From Alcaligenaceae bacterium (lineage in GTDB: Bacteria > Pseudomonadota > Gammaproteobacteria > Burkholderiales > Burkholderiaceae_B), in assembly GCA_012512545.1 (NCBI GenBank), contig JAAZDZ010000486.1:1-7147 (forward strand): a stretch of DNA of 7,147 bases. The letters run 5' to 3'. A model generated the notes under the pieces. The model worked only from the letters and a program-made list of their open reading frames with translations, made no database searches and was not told the DNA's origin. Positions 1-5,891 of the stretch are shown here, piece after piece (positions within the stretch are counted from its first letter, which is position 1; each line of letters begins with the position of its first letter). Position numbers and translations under genes: made by a program.

Positions 1-16
1 CCCTTGAATCCGCCAT
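1..16 (-). CDS. Possible start of the next gene after the binding protein (only 5 codons visible)
   Basis: On the minus strand an ATG at 16-14 lies 10 bases after the binding-protein stop. It is preceded by GAGG (25-28 on the plus strand as CCTC) with an 8-base gap, which is good Shine-Dalgarno spacing. The visible residues are M-A-D-S-R. In liv-type operons a permease or ATPase gene often follows the binding protein, so this could be one, but five codons cannot identify it and the ATG may be chance. Confidence 0.2.
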
Positions 17-26
17 AGCCCGCGCC

Positions 27-1244
27 TCAGTGAGCATCGGCCGGACGCCATTGCCCGACCTGCTCGTCAGACGGCTGCACCGTGGCGCCATCCACATAGC
101 GGATGTCGGTCATGACGCCCTTGCCATCCTGCACCGCCAGCGTACCCACATATGCGCCCATGGTGGATTGATGATCTTGCGGACGATAGGTGATCGGCCC
201 GAAAGGCGTCAGGACATCCAGGCCCTTGAACGCCTGGATCAGGGCTTCGGTATCGGTGGAGCCTGCGGCCCGCATACCTTCAGCCAGAGAAACAATGGCG
301 CTGTAGCCAATGACGGTGCCCAGGCGCGGGTAATCGTTATAGCGGGCCTGGTAAGCGTCCAGAAAAGCCTGATGCTCAGGCGTGTCGATGGCATACCAGG
401 GGTAGCCGGTCACCACCCAGCCTTGCGGGGTTTCACGGCCCAGAGGGTCGAGGTATTCGGGTTCGCCGGACAGCATGCTGACCGTTGGCAGATCGTTCAA
501 AAAACGGCGCTGATTGCCCGCCCGCACGAATTTGGCCAAGTCGGCAGCGAACAGCACATTGAAAAGCGCCTCGGGCCTGGCATCGGCCAGCGCCTGCACC
601 ACATTGCCCGCATCAATACGCCCCAGGGGTGTGGCCTGCTCAGCCACGAACTCGACATCAGGCTGAGCCTGCCTGAGCAGTTCCTTGAAGGTTTCCACCG
701 CGGATTGGCCATATTCATAGTTGGGATAGACGATGGCCCAGCGCTTGCGGTTCATTTTCACGGCATCGGGAATCAGCATGGCCACCTGCATATAGGTGGA
801 ATTGCGCAGACGGAAGGTGTAACGATTCCCCTGTTCCCACACGATTTTGTTGGTCAGAGGCTCGCTGGCCAGAAAGAACACCTTACGGTGCCGCGCATAG
901 TCGGCCACGGCCAGCCCGATATTCGACAGAAACGTGCCTGTCAGAACATCCACCTTCTCGCGTGTGACCAGCTCTTCAGCTGCGCGCACGGCATCGCCGG
1001 GGTTGGAGTTGTCGTCGCGGATGATGAGCTGTAATTCTCGGCCGTTCACGCCGCCTGCCGCATTGATCTGCTCCACCGCCAGTTCCATGCCCATGCGGTA
1101 AGGCCCCAGAAAAGCCGGTTGTGTCTTGTAACTGTTCAGTTCGCCGATGCGGATGGGCTCCTGCGCCTGCGCGCTGCCTGCCACCATGGCAACGCTGCCA
1201 CACAAAAACGCCAGGGTGCGCGCCAGGCGCCGAACAATGGGCAT
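27..1244 (-). CDS. ABC transporter substrate-binding protein, branched-chain amino acid (LivK/Peripla_BP_6) type
   Basis: This is a periplasmic binding protein of 405 residues that would deliver a small solute, probably an amino acid or related compound, to an inner-membrane ABC permease. Residues 1-27 form a signal peptide: positively charged start with R5, R6 and R9, a hydrophobic core, and an AQA cleavage site before Q28. The mature part starts with the family-typical strand I-R-I-G-E-L, followed by A-V-E-Q-I-N-A-A-G-G-V-N-G-R and R-D-D-N-S-N-P, classic for type I periplasmic binding proteins. Length is normal for the family. The frame stays open upstream to a GTG at 1322, but I chose the ATG at 1244 because GGAA lies 6 bases before it and the signal peptide then begins correctly; ATG 1250 is an alternative. 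The gene is divergent from the TerC gene, so it is first in its transcript and partner genes should lie left of the window. The ligand cannot be read from the sequence. Confidence 0.9.
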   Translation of the reverse strand: MPIVRRLARTLAFLCGSVAMVAGSAQAQEPIRIGELNSYKTQPAFLGPYRMGMELAVEQINAAGGVNGRELQLIIRDDNSNPGDAVRAAEELVTREKVDVLTGTFLSNIGLAVADYARHRKVFFLASEPLTNKIVWEQGNRYTFRLRNSTYMQVAMLIPDAVKMNRKRWAIVYPNYEYGQSAVETFKELLRQAQPDVEFVAEQATPLGRIDAGNVVQALADARPEALFNVLFAADLAKFVRAGNQRRFLNDLPTVSMLSGEPEYLDPLGRETPQGWVVTGYPWYAIDTPEHQAFLDAYQARYNDYPRLGTVIGYSAIVSLAEGMRAAGSTDTEALIQAFKGLDVLTPFGPITYRPQDHQSTMGAYVGTLAVQDGKGVMTDIRYVDGATVQPSDEQVGQWRPADAH

Positions 1245-1250
1245 GGTCAT

Positions 1251-1254
1251 TTCC
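1251..1254 (-). promoter_or_regulatory. Ribosome binding site deciding the start of the binding-protein gene
   Basis: The minus strand reads GGAA, then 6 bases, then the ATG at 1244. The other in-frame ATG (1250) directly abuts this GGAA, too close for ribosome binding, and the upstream GTG (1322) would fall at or before the predicted transcription start. Confidence 0.5.
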
Positions 1255-1327
1255 GATATCCCGAAATAATGAATGATTGGTGAAGGTACTGCTCTCGTAA
1301 GCGCGGCCTGTTCCGCCGCCACACCCC

Positions 1328-1350
1328 ATTATGCTAATACTGAGCATAAT
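1328..1350. repeat. Perfect 8-7-8 inverted repeat, candidate operator
   Basis: ATTATGCT (1328-1335) and AGCATAAT (1343-1350) are exact reverse complements separated by 7 bases. The repeat is AT-rich in a GC-rich region, has no T-run typical of a terminator, and overlaps the predicted -10 box of the binding-protein promoter. These are the features of a binding site for a dimeric regulator. The regulator is not in the window. Confidence 0.5.
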
Positions 1351-1360
1351 TAACCGTCAA
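1331..1360 (-). promoter_or_regulatory. Candidate sigma-70 promoter of the binding-protein gene
   Basis: On the minus strand a TTGACG box (1360-1355; 5 of 6 matches to the -35 consensus) is followed after 18 bases by TAGCAT (1336-1331; 4 of 6 to the -10 consensus). Transcription would start near 1324, giving a leader of about 80 bases before the ATG at 1244. The inverted repeat at 1328-1350 covers the -10 box and part of the spacer. This is by eye only. Confidence 0.5.
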
Positions 1361-1383
1361 GGCCCTTTCAAGAGACCAAATAG

Positions 1384-1400
1384 TCTACGCAGGATGTAGA
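1384..1400. repeat. Short 5-7-5 inverted repeat upstream of the TerC gene
   Basis: TCTAC (1384-1388) and GTAGA (1396-1400) are exact reverse complements with a 7-base spacer. They sit at the -35 position of the predicted TerC-gene promoter. The arms are short, so chance occurrence is quite possible. Confidence 0.25.
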
Positions 1401-1424
1401 TATCCGCGCCCGCCTCCTTATAAT
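1395..1424 (+). promoter_or_regulatory. Candidate promoter of the TerC/CBS gene
   Basis: A perfect TATAAT box lies at 1419-1424. The -35 position holds only a weak match (TGTAGA at 1395-1400, 18 bases upstream, 3 of 6). A seven-T run follows the -10 box at 1427-1433, around the likely start of transcription. The leader would be only about 20-25 bases long, too short for a riboswitch. The weak -35 box hints that an activator or extra contacts may be needed. Confidence 0.5.
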
Positions 1425-1453
1425 GCTTTTTTTGGTTTCTGGATTTCATCGTA

Positions 1454-3031
1454 ATGGAGCTATTGCTTGACCCTACCGTATGGGTCGGCCTGCTAACCCT
1501 GGTCGTCCTTGAGATCGTCCTCGGGATCGACAACCTCATCTTCATCGCCATACTGGCAGAGAAACTCCCCCCTCATCAGCGCGACAAGGCCCGCGTACTG
1601 GGATTATCGCTGGCGTTGCTCATGCGCCTGGCTCTGCTGTCAGTGATTTCCTGGATGTTCCATCTCACGACGCCCCTGTTCCATATCAGCAACATGGCGT
1701 TTTCAGGGCGCGATCTCATCCTTATCGCGGGCGGGTTCTTCCTGGTCTTCAAAGGCACGATGGAAATGCACGAACGCGTCGAAGGTCAGCGTCACGCCGT
1801 GCTGCAATCGCCCGCCTACGCCAGCTTCGGCGTCATCGTGACGCAGATCGTCGTCCTGGATGCTGTCTTCTCGCTTGATGCCGTCATTACGGCGGTAGGC
1901 ATGGTGGACCATCTGGAAGTCATGATGGCCGCAGTCACCATTGCCATCGGGGTCATGCTGTTCGCCTCCAAGCCGCTCACCCGCTTTGTGAACGCCCACC
2001 CCACCGTCGTCATCCTGTGTCTGGGCTTTTTGCTCATGATCGGCTTTTCACTGGTGGCGGAAGGCTTTGGCTTCAAGGTGCCCAAGGGCTATCTGTATGC
2101 GGCCATCGGCTTCTCGGTCATCATTGAATTCCTCAACCAACTGGCCCGTCGCAACCTGCTGCTGATGCGTTCCGACCGCCCCATGCGCGAACGCACTGCC
2201 GAAACCGTGATGCGCATGCTGGGCAAGCGCAGCAGCGCGACGACAGAATCTTCCGACAGCGAAATGCCTCCCCAGGACGCCATCCCGTTTGCCGAGGAAG
2301 AACGCTATATGGTCAGCGGTGTGCTACGACTGGCCGAGCGCAGTGTGCATTCGGTCATGACGCCGCGTAACGATATCTCGTGGGTGAATCTGGAAAGCGA
2401 GGCCGGCACCATCCGTGCCGACATCAACAAGACGCCCCATGGCTTCTACCCGGTGTGCCGGGGCTCGCTGGATGAAATCGTCGGCATCGGCCGCGCCAAA
2501 GATCTCATCACCGATCTCATCATTGATGGCAAGGTAAATCAGCAGCGCTTGCGCCCGCCCATCATCGTGCATGAAACCGTGCGCATGCTGGATCTCATCA
2601 ATACCTTGAAGTCGGCGCGCGGCCAGCAGGTCATCGTCATCAACGAATTCGGCACGGTCGAAGGCTTGGTCACCCCCATGGACGTGTTTGAAGCCATTGC
2701 CGGCGACTTCCCCGATGAAGACGAAACCCCGGACATCATCGTCAAAGCCAGCAATCAATGGGTGGTGGAGGGCGGCACCGACCTGCATCAGTTCGAGCAG
2801 ACCCTGGATCTTGAAAACCTGGCTTCCGAAACCGACGACTTCAGCACCGTGGCCGGCTTTCTGCTGCAGCAGCTGGGCAAATTGCCCGAAGTCGGGGAAA
2901 CCTTCACGCTCGATCACGGCGCCGACGCCCTGCACTTCCGCATTCTCCAACTGGATGGGCGGCGCATTGCCAAAGTATTCGTGGAACGCCTGCCCGCGGC
3001 GAATGACGCGGCTTCGCCCGAAGCACCCTGA
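1454..3031 (+). CDS. TerC-family membrane protein with CBS pair and CorC/HlyC domain (YoaE/YegH-like)
   Basis: The 525-residue inner-membrane protein has the domain order and length of E. coli YoaE/YegH. Residues 1-235 form the TerC domain with about seven membrane helices. Its acidic membrane motifs are intact: E20 and D26-N27 in E-I-V-L-G-I-D-N, and D136, S140 and D142 in L-D-A-V-F-S-L-D. A hydrophilic linker (about 240-290) leads to two cytoplasmic CBS domains (about 297-360 and 365-425) and a CorC/HlyC domain (about 436-513). TerC proteins are linked to divalent-metal export, notably manganese, and to tellurite resistance or alkaline response in some bacteria; CBS pairs often bind adenine nucleotides. 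Metal export with nucleotide gating is therefore reasonable but not shown. The ATG at 1454 gives the conserved family N-terminus; the ribosome site is weak (GGA, 10 bases upstream). The short arms of a hairpin (3011-3024) at the gene's end lack a T-run. Confidence 0.93.
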   Translation: MELLLDPTVWVGLLTLVVLEIVLGIDNLIFIAILAEKLPPHQRDKARVLGLSLALLMRLALLSVISWMFHLTTPLFHISNMAFSGRDLILIAGGFFLVFKGTMEMHERVEGQRHAVLQSPAYASFGVIVTQIVVLDAVFSLDAVITAVGMVDHLEVMMAAVTIAIGVMLFASKPLTRFVNAHPTVVILCLGFLLMIGFSLVAEGFGFKVPKGYLYAAIGFSVIIEFLNQLARRNLLLMRSDRPMRERTAETVMRMLGKRSSATTESSDSEMPPQDAIPFAEEERYMVSGVLRLAERSVHSVMTPRNDISWVNLESEAGTIRADINKTPHGFYPVCRGSLDEIVGIGRAKDLITDLIIDGKVNQQRLRPPIIVHETVRMLDLINTLKSARGQQVIVINEFGTVEGLVTPMDVFEAIAGDFPDEDETPDIIVKASNQWVVEGGTDLHQFEQTLDLENLASETDDFSTVAGFLLQQLGKLPEVGETFTLDHGADALHFRILQLDGRRIAKVFVERLPAANDAASPEAP

Positions 3032-3035
3032 GAAA

Positions 3036-3065
3036 CGGACAAACAGCGCAAATTCATGTTATAGT
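3036..3065 (+). promoter_or_regulatory. Candidate promoter of the tRNA-Pro gene
   Basis: TATAGT (3060-3065, 5 of 6 to the -10 consensus) lies 18 bases after CGGACA (3036-3041, 4 of 6 to the -35 consensus). Transcription would begin a few bases before the mature tRNA 5' end at 3077. Read-through from the TerC gene is also possible because no terminator is visible between them. Confidence 0.5.
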
Positions 3066-3076
3066 CTTTTTCTTGT

Positions 3077-3153
<77 letters not shown>

Positions 3154-3160
3154 CTCATTT

Positions 3161-3197
3161 ACGGCCTTCCGAAGTTATATCCTCGGAAGGCCGTTTT
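3161..3197 (+). terminator. Strong rho-independent terminator after tRNA-Pro
   Basis: ACGGCCTTCCGA (3161-3172) pairs perfectly with TCGGAAGGCCGT (3183-3194) around a 10-base loop, making a 12-bp GC-rich stem, and four T residues follow (3194-3197). It starts 8 bases after the tRNA CCA end and lies only 17 bases before the next coding sequence. Confidence 0.88.
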
Positions 3198-3214
3198 CAT
3201 TGAGCGGTTTACCC

Positions 3215-3976
3215 ATGCTGACCATTTTGGAAAACGATGGCCTGCGAACCCTGCACTTTGGCACCCCTGCCGTGCAAGGCGCTATGCGGGTCACCCAGCC
3301 CGACGATATCGAGCTGGAATATGTGCAGCAGATGATGATGTGGCTGCTGTTTCGTGACCATGCCGAACATATCGTTCAATTGGGCTTAGGGGCCGCAGCG
3401 CTTACCAAGTTTTGCTATCAACGCTTGCTGGCCTCGCACGTCACGGCGGTGGAACTCAACCCGGACGTTATTTCCACCTGCCGCCAGCAATTCGCCCTGC
3501 CTACCAATGACGATCGCCTCAACGTCCTGAATATGGACGCACTCGACTACGTCAACGATTTCTCGCGGCGCCGCACCATAGACATACTGCAGGTTGACCT
3601 ATACGACGCCCGTGCCCATGCACCGGCTGTGAGTTCTGAGGCTTTCTACGCCGCTTGCGCCAACACCCTGAGCCGCGACGGCATAATGACTGTCAATCTT
3701 TATTGCGACTGGCCCGATCATGGGCGGCATATACGGATGATGGAAACCGCATTTGAAGCGGTCGCATGGCTGCCGGAAGTCCACGACGGCAATATTGTGG
3801 CCATTGCTTTCAAGCGCTCGCCATCCGTAGATTTTGAAGCGCTACGCGAACGCGCCACACACCTGCACCAAACCTTGGGCCTGCCCGCTCATACATGGGT
3901 AGACGGCCTGTTTGCCTGGATGCTTGGTGAACTGGATATTCCTGTTATGCCTGAAGCGGGCGGCCTGCCCAGCTAA
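3215..3976 (+). CDS. Spermidine-synthase-like protein (class I SAM-fold)
   Basis: The 253-residue cytoplasmic protein has the Rossmann fold of the spermidine/spermine synthase family, which transfers the aminopropyl group of decarboxylated S-adenosylmethionine to an amine. Visible motifs are the glycine loop Q-L-G-L-G (55-59), the acidic ribose contact V-E-L-N-P (E80), an adenine-site acid M-D-A (D108), and D-L-Y-D (128-131) where the synthases carry their catalytic aspartate region. It is shorter than typical SpeE (about 280-290 residues): the N-terminal beta region is reduced. True polyamine synthesis is thus uncertain and a methyltransferase-like role is possible. The frame is open back into the tRNA, but ATG 3215 is the sensible start: it follows the terminator and has GAGCGG 7 bases upstream. 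No clear promoter separates it from the terminator. It converges on the nucleosidase gene, 5 bases away. Confidence 0.82.
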   Translation: MLTILENDGLRTLHFGTPAVQGAMRVTQPDDIELEYVQQMMMWLLFRDHAEHIVQLGLGAAALTKFCYQRLLASHVTAVELNPDVISTCRQQFALPTNDDRLNVLNMDALDYVNDFSRRRTIDILQVDLYDARAHAPAVSSEAFYAACANTLSRDGIMTVNLYCDWPDHGRHIRMMETAFEAVAWLPEVHDGNIVAIAFKRSPSVDFEALRERATHLHQTLGLPAHTWVDGLFAWMLGELDIPVMPEAGGLPS

Positions 3977-3981
3977 CACCT

Positions 3982-4737
3982 CTACAAGGTATCCAGAACT
4001 TGCCGCAAAATACCAGCAGAATAATGGCTGGCGACAGCCGCAAGAAAACCGCTGAAGTCGTGGCTGGCAGAATCATCAGCGCGATCTGACACCGTGCGTA
4101 CGATGGCAAAACGCGCACCGTACTCATGGCAGACCTGTGCCACAGCAGCCCCTTCCATCTCCACACACAAAGCATCCGGCAGCGCTTCGCGCAGTGCCCG
4201 CACGCTTGCGACACGGTTCACGAACTGATCGCCGCTGATTATCAGCCCGACATGAACGCGGGGAACCGATAAACGGAACGCCTCGCGCGTAGCCGGAGAA
4301 ATATCCTGCGCCCAATCCTGCTGCAAATAGCGCTGTGCAGCCCGTTCAAGCTTGGCGCTTAAACCGCTATCGGCCAGAATTCTGCTGCGGCTTAATAGCG
4401 GGATCTCATGGCGAGGAAACAACGGGCTAGCGTCCAGATCATGTTGCAGCAGCGCCGTGCCAATGACAACATCGCCCACATTGACGTGGCTGGCGACGCC
4501 GCCCGCCAAGCCGGTAAAAACCAGGCGATCAACACTGAATTCCCGTATCAAGGTCACCGCTGTCGCAGCTGCGGCCACCTTACCGATGCGCGCCAGGACC
4601 ACCACGCAATCCTGACCATGCAATGTGCCCGCATGATAATCCCGCATGCCGATGCGACGGGTCACCACGTTTTCCATCGTGTCGAGCAGATCAGCGATCT
4701 CCTCATACAAGGCCGCCATAATGCCGATGCGAAGCAT
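3982..4737 (-). CDS. 5'-methylthioadenosine/S-adenosylhomocysteine nucleosidase family protein
   Basis: The 251-residue cytoplasmic enzyme belongs to the PNP/UDP phosphorylase fold, MtnN (Pfs) branch, which hydrolyses MTA and S-adenosylhomocysteine to adenine plus a thio-ribose product. The key residues are in place: general-acid E12 in A-A-L-Y-E-E; the G-L-A-G-G-V loop (76-81); G-D-Q-F (169-172), matching the purine-stacking Phe; the sugar-binding V-E-M-E-G-A (E193-E195); and catalytic D218 in S-D-R-A-D. Compared with E. coli MtnN (232 residues; E12, E174, D197), the second half is shifted by 21 residues because of a longer segment between about 104 and 160, where the usual H-D-A-D-V-T-A-F-G region is altered to H-D-L-D-A-S-P-L-F-P. 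Substrate preference may therefore differ. GGAGGA is placed 3 bases before the ATG at 4737. Confidence 0.87.
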   Translation of the reverse strand: MLRIGIMAALYEEIADLLDTMENVVTRRIGMRDYHAGTLHGQDCVVVLARIGKVAAAATAVTLIREFSVDRLVFTGLAGGVASHVNVGDVVIGTALLQHDLDASPLFPRHEIPLLSRSRILADSGLSAKLERAAQRYLQQDWAQDISPATREAFRLSVPRVHVGLIISGDQFVNRVASVRALREALPDALCVEMEGAAVAQVCHEYGARFAIVRTVSDRADDSASHDFSGFLAAVASHYSAGILRQVLDTL

Positions 4738-4740
4738 GTT

Positions 4741-4769
4741 TCCTCCGTAAGTGTCAGACCGGCATATTA
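4741..4769 (-). promoter_or_regulatory. Ribosome site and candidate -10 box of the nucleosidase gene
   Basis: The minus strand has a strong Shine-Dalgarno GGAGGA (4746-4741) just before the ATG. A TAATAT box lies at 4769-4764, which would start transcription near 4757 and give a leader of about 20 bases. No convincing -35 box is visible, so the promoter part is tentative. Confidence 0.35.
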
Positions 4770-4886
4770 GACTGTCCGCGCAGAAAAGACCGCTATCGCC
4801 CGATTTGCGTGGGTTGTACGCTTATGTCATTGTGCGTCTCAACAGAACCGCCACCCCATGCTCGGGAAACCCCTTAGGAATCGGAC

Positions 4887-4915
4887 ACGACAGCCAGAAG
4901 GCGACTCTCTATACT
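4887..4915 (+). promoter_or_regulatory. Candidate promoter of the short acyl-CoA-synthetase-like gene
   Basis: ACGACA (4887-4892, 4 of 6 to the -35 consensus) is followed after 17 bases by TATACT (4910-4915, 5 of 6 to the -10 consensus). Transcription would start near 4922, downstream of an in-frame ATG at 4858, so the ATG at 4951 must be the start used. The rest of 4738-4886 shows nothing beyond the nucleosidase leader. Confidence 0.5.
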
Positions 4916-4936
4916 TGTTGCGCTATCCCTTTGAAC

Positions 4937-4941
4937 AAGGA
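4937..4941 (+). promoter_or_regulatory. Ribosome binding site deciding start at 4951
   Basis: AAGGA lies 9 bases before the ATG at 4951. It supports this start over the upstream in-frame ATG at 4858, whose 31 extra residues do not resemble the protein family. Confidence 0.6.
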
Positions 4942-4950
4942 TGTTGGTTT

Positions 4951-5412
4951 ATGTCACCCGCGCAGTATCTGAATTCCATTGCAGAGAATTTTGGCGAACA
5001 TATCGCCCTGGACGACAGCGAAATCGCCGTCTCCTATTCGGAACTCGCCGTTGCCGTCCACGCCATGAGCGTTGCACTGGCCAATATGGACCCGACTCCC
5101 GGATCAACCGTGGCTTTGTGCGCCGATTACTGCCACGAATATCTCGTCACGGTGTTGGCAGCGCAAGCCGCCAACAAAAAACTACTGCCGCTCAGCACCG
5201 GCGCCACGACTGAAGAGCTTGCGCCGGTTATCAATTCAGCGCAGCCCAGCACCATTATTGTCGATGCCCGAGGCCACGCCCTCATCCCTTGCGATGAAGA
5301 TTTCAAAATTCATTTTTCGCAATTTCCGGGGCTGGTCTCCACCTATCGCGATGCAGAGATGCCCACAGTCGGGGACGGCGCTACTCTGGCAGAAAAAACA
5401 ACTGCAAATTGA
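4951..5412 (+). CDS. Standalone N-terminal segment of an AMP-binding (acyl-CoA synthetase-like) protein; possibly a remnant
   Basis: The 153-residue product matches only the beginning of the ANL superfamily (acyl-CoA synthetases, luciferase, adenylation domains). The pattern of a D-D-S-x-I-x-x-S-Y-S-E-L strand, a V-A-L-C-A-D-Y-C-H-E-Y-L helix entry, the L-L-P-L-S-T-G-A-T-T-E-E-L turn and the I-I-V-D strand follows the usual first 110-130 residues of these enzymes. Full proteins are about 500-600 residues. This one stops at TGA 5410-5412, about where the ATP-binding loop (S-G-T-T-G) should follow. It thus lacks the adenylation motifs and catalytic lysine and cannot be a ligase by itself. A plausible promoter and ribosome site and the absence of internal stops argue for expression; gene decay by deletion is the alternative. 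It ends 61 bases before the DoxX gene. No function can be assigned. Confidence 0.7.
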   Translation: MSPAQYLNSIAENFGEHIALDDSEIAVSYSELAVAVHAMSVALANMDPTPGSTVALCADYCHEYLVTVLAAQAANKKLLPLSTGATTEELAPVINSAQPSTIIVDARGHALIPCDEDFKIHFSQFPGLVSTYRDAEMPTVGDGATLAEKTTAN

Positions 5413-5438
5413 ATAGCGGTACAGACATACGAGCGGCC

Positions 5439-5444
5439 TATAAT
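5439..5444 (+). promoter_or_regulatory. Candidate -10 box for the DoxX-patatin unit
   Basis: A perfect TATAAT lies 29 bases before the DoxX start codon. No good -35 box is visible at the usual distance. If used, transcription starts near 5451 and the leader is about 23 bases long without a clear ribosome site. Confidence 0.4.
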
Positions 5445-5473
5445 CCCCGCAACTGCAATCTACGCTATCTTGT

Positions 5474-5875
5474 ATGTCCCAGAATTCTCTCGACGATCTT
5501 GCAAGGCTGCTGCTGCGCCTGGTGCTTGGCATACTGATTTTTTTCCATGGCTGGGCCAAAATCAAGCACGGCATCGGCGGCATCGAGGCCATGCTGGCTA
5601 TGCGTGGCCTGCCTGCGTTTCTGGCCTGGGGCGTTTACCTGGGTGAAGTGCTGGCTCCGCTGCTGCTGATATTGGGTGTTTACACACGCCTGGGAGCCGC
5701 CCTTATCATCGTCAATATGCTGTTCGCCTTGCTTCTGGCCCACAGCGGGCATTTCTCCCACTTCACTTCCAACGGCGGCTGGCGTCTGGAGCTCCAGGCC
5801 ATGTTTCTGGGAGCCGGCATAGCCGTACTCATGCTGGGCGCCGGCCGCTATTCTCTCGGCGGCCGCTGGAACTAA
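5474..5875 (+). CDS. DoxX family membrane protein
   Basis: The 133-residue integral inner-membrane protein has the four-helix layout of the DoxX family: helices at about 11-29, 46-68, 72-90 and 105-123. Family-typical stretches are L-R-L-V-L-G-I-L-I-F-F-H-G-W-A-K in helix 1, G-E-V-L-A-P-L-L-L-I-L-G in helix 2, and W-R-L-E-L-Q before helix 4. DoxX proteins are poorly understood; members are tied to quinone-linked or redox reactions and oxidative-stress complexes in some bacteria, and no catalytic role can be read here. The start at ATG 5474 gives the expected N-terminus, yet no Shine-Dalgarno sequence precedes it. The patatin gene begins 16 bases after the stop, so the two are probably co-transcribed. 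Confidence 0.88.
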   Translation: MSQNSLDDLARLLLRLVLGILIFFHGWAKIKHGIGGIEAMLAMRGLPAFLAWGVYLGEVLAPLLLILGVYTRLGAALIIVNMLFALLLAHSGHFSHFTSNGGWRLELQAMFLGAGIAVLMLGAGRYSLGGRWN

Positions 5876-5891
5876 ATAAGCCTCCATCACC

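Noticed and set aside
30..1034. Long open frame (334 codons) on the plus strand opposite the ABC binding-protein gene
   Set aside because: It is a mirror of the GC-rich codon pattern of the real gene; its product has no recognisable domain, and the minus-strand protein is a clear family member with a signal peptide.
1351..1453. yybP-ykoY manganese riboswitch upstream of the TerC gene
   Set aside because: The likely transcription start leaves only about 20-25 leader bases, and I could not see the paired stems of that riboswitch.
2324..2950. Open frame of 208 codons opposite the CBS region of the TerC gene
   Set aside because: It lies inside a well-conserved coding region on the other strand and has no ribosome site or recognisable domain.
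3011..3024. Hairpin GCTTCG-CC-CGAAGC as a terminator of the TerC gene
   Set aside because: It is inside the coding end, has a short stem and lacks a following T-run.
4858..4950. Upstream ATG at 4858 as start of the acyl-CoA-synthetase-like protein
   Set aside because: It precedes the predicted promoter, and the extra 31 residues do not resemble the family, whereas ATG 4951 has an AAGGA site at good spacing.
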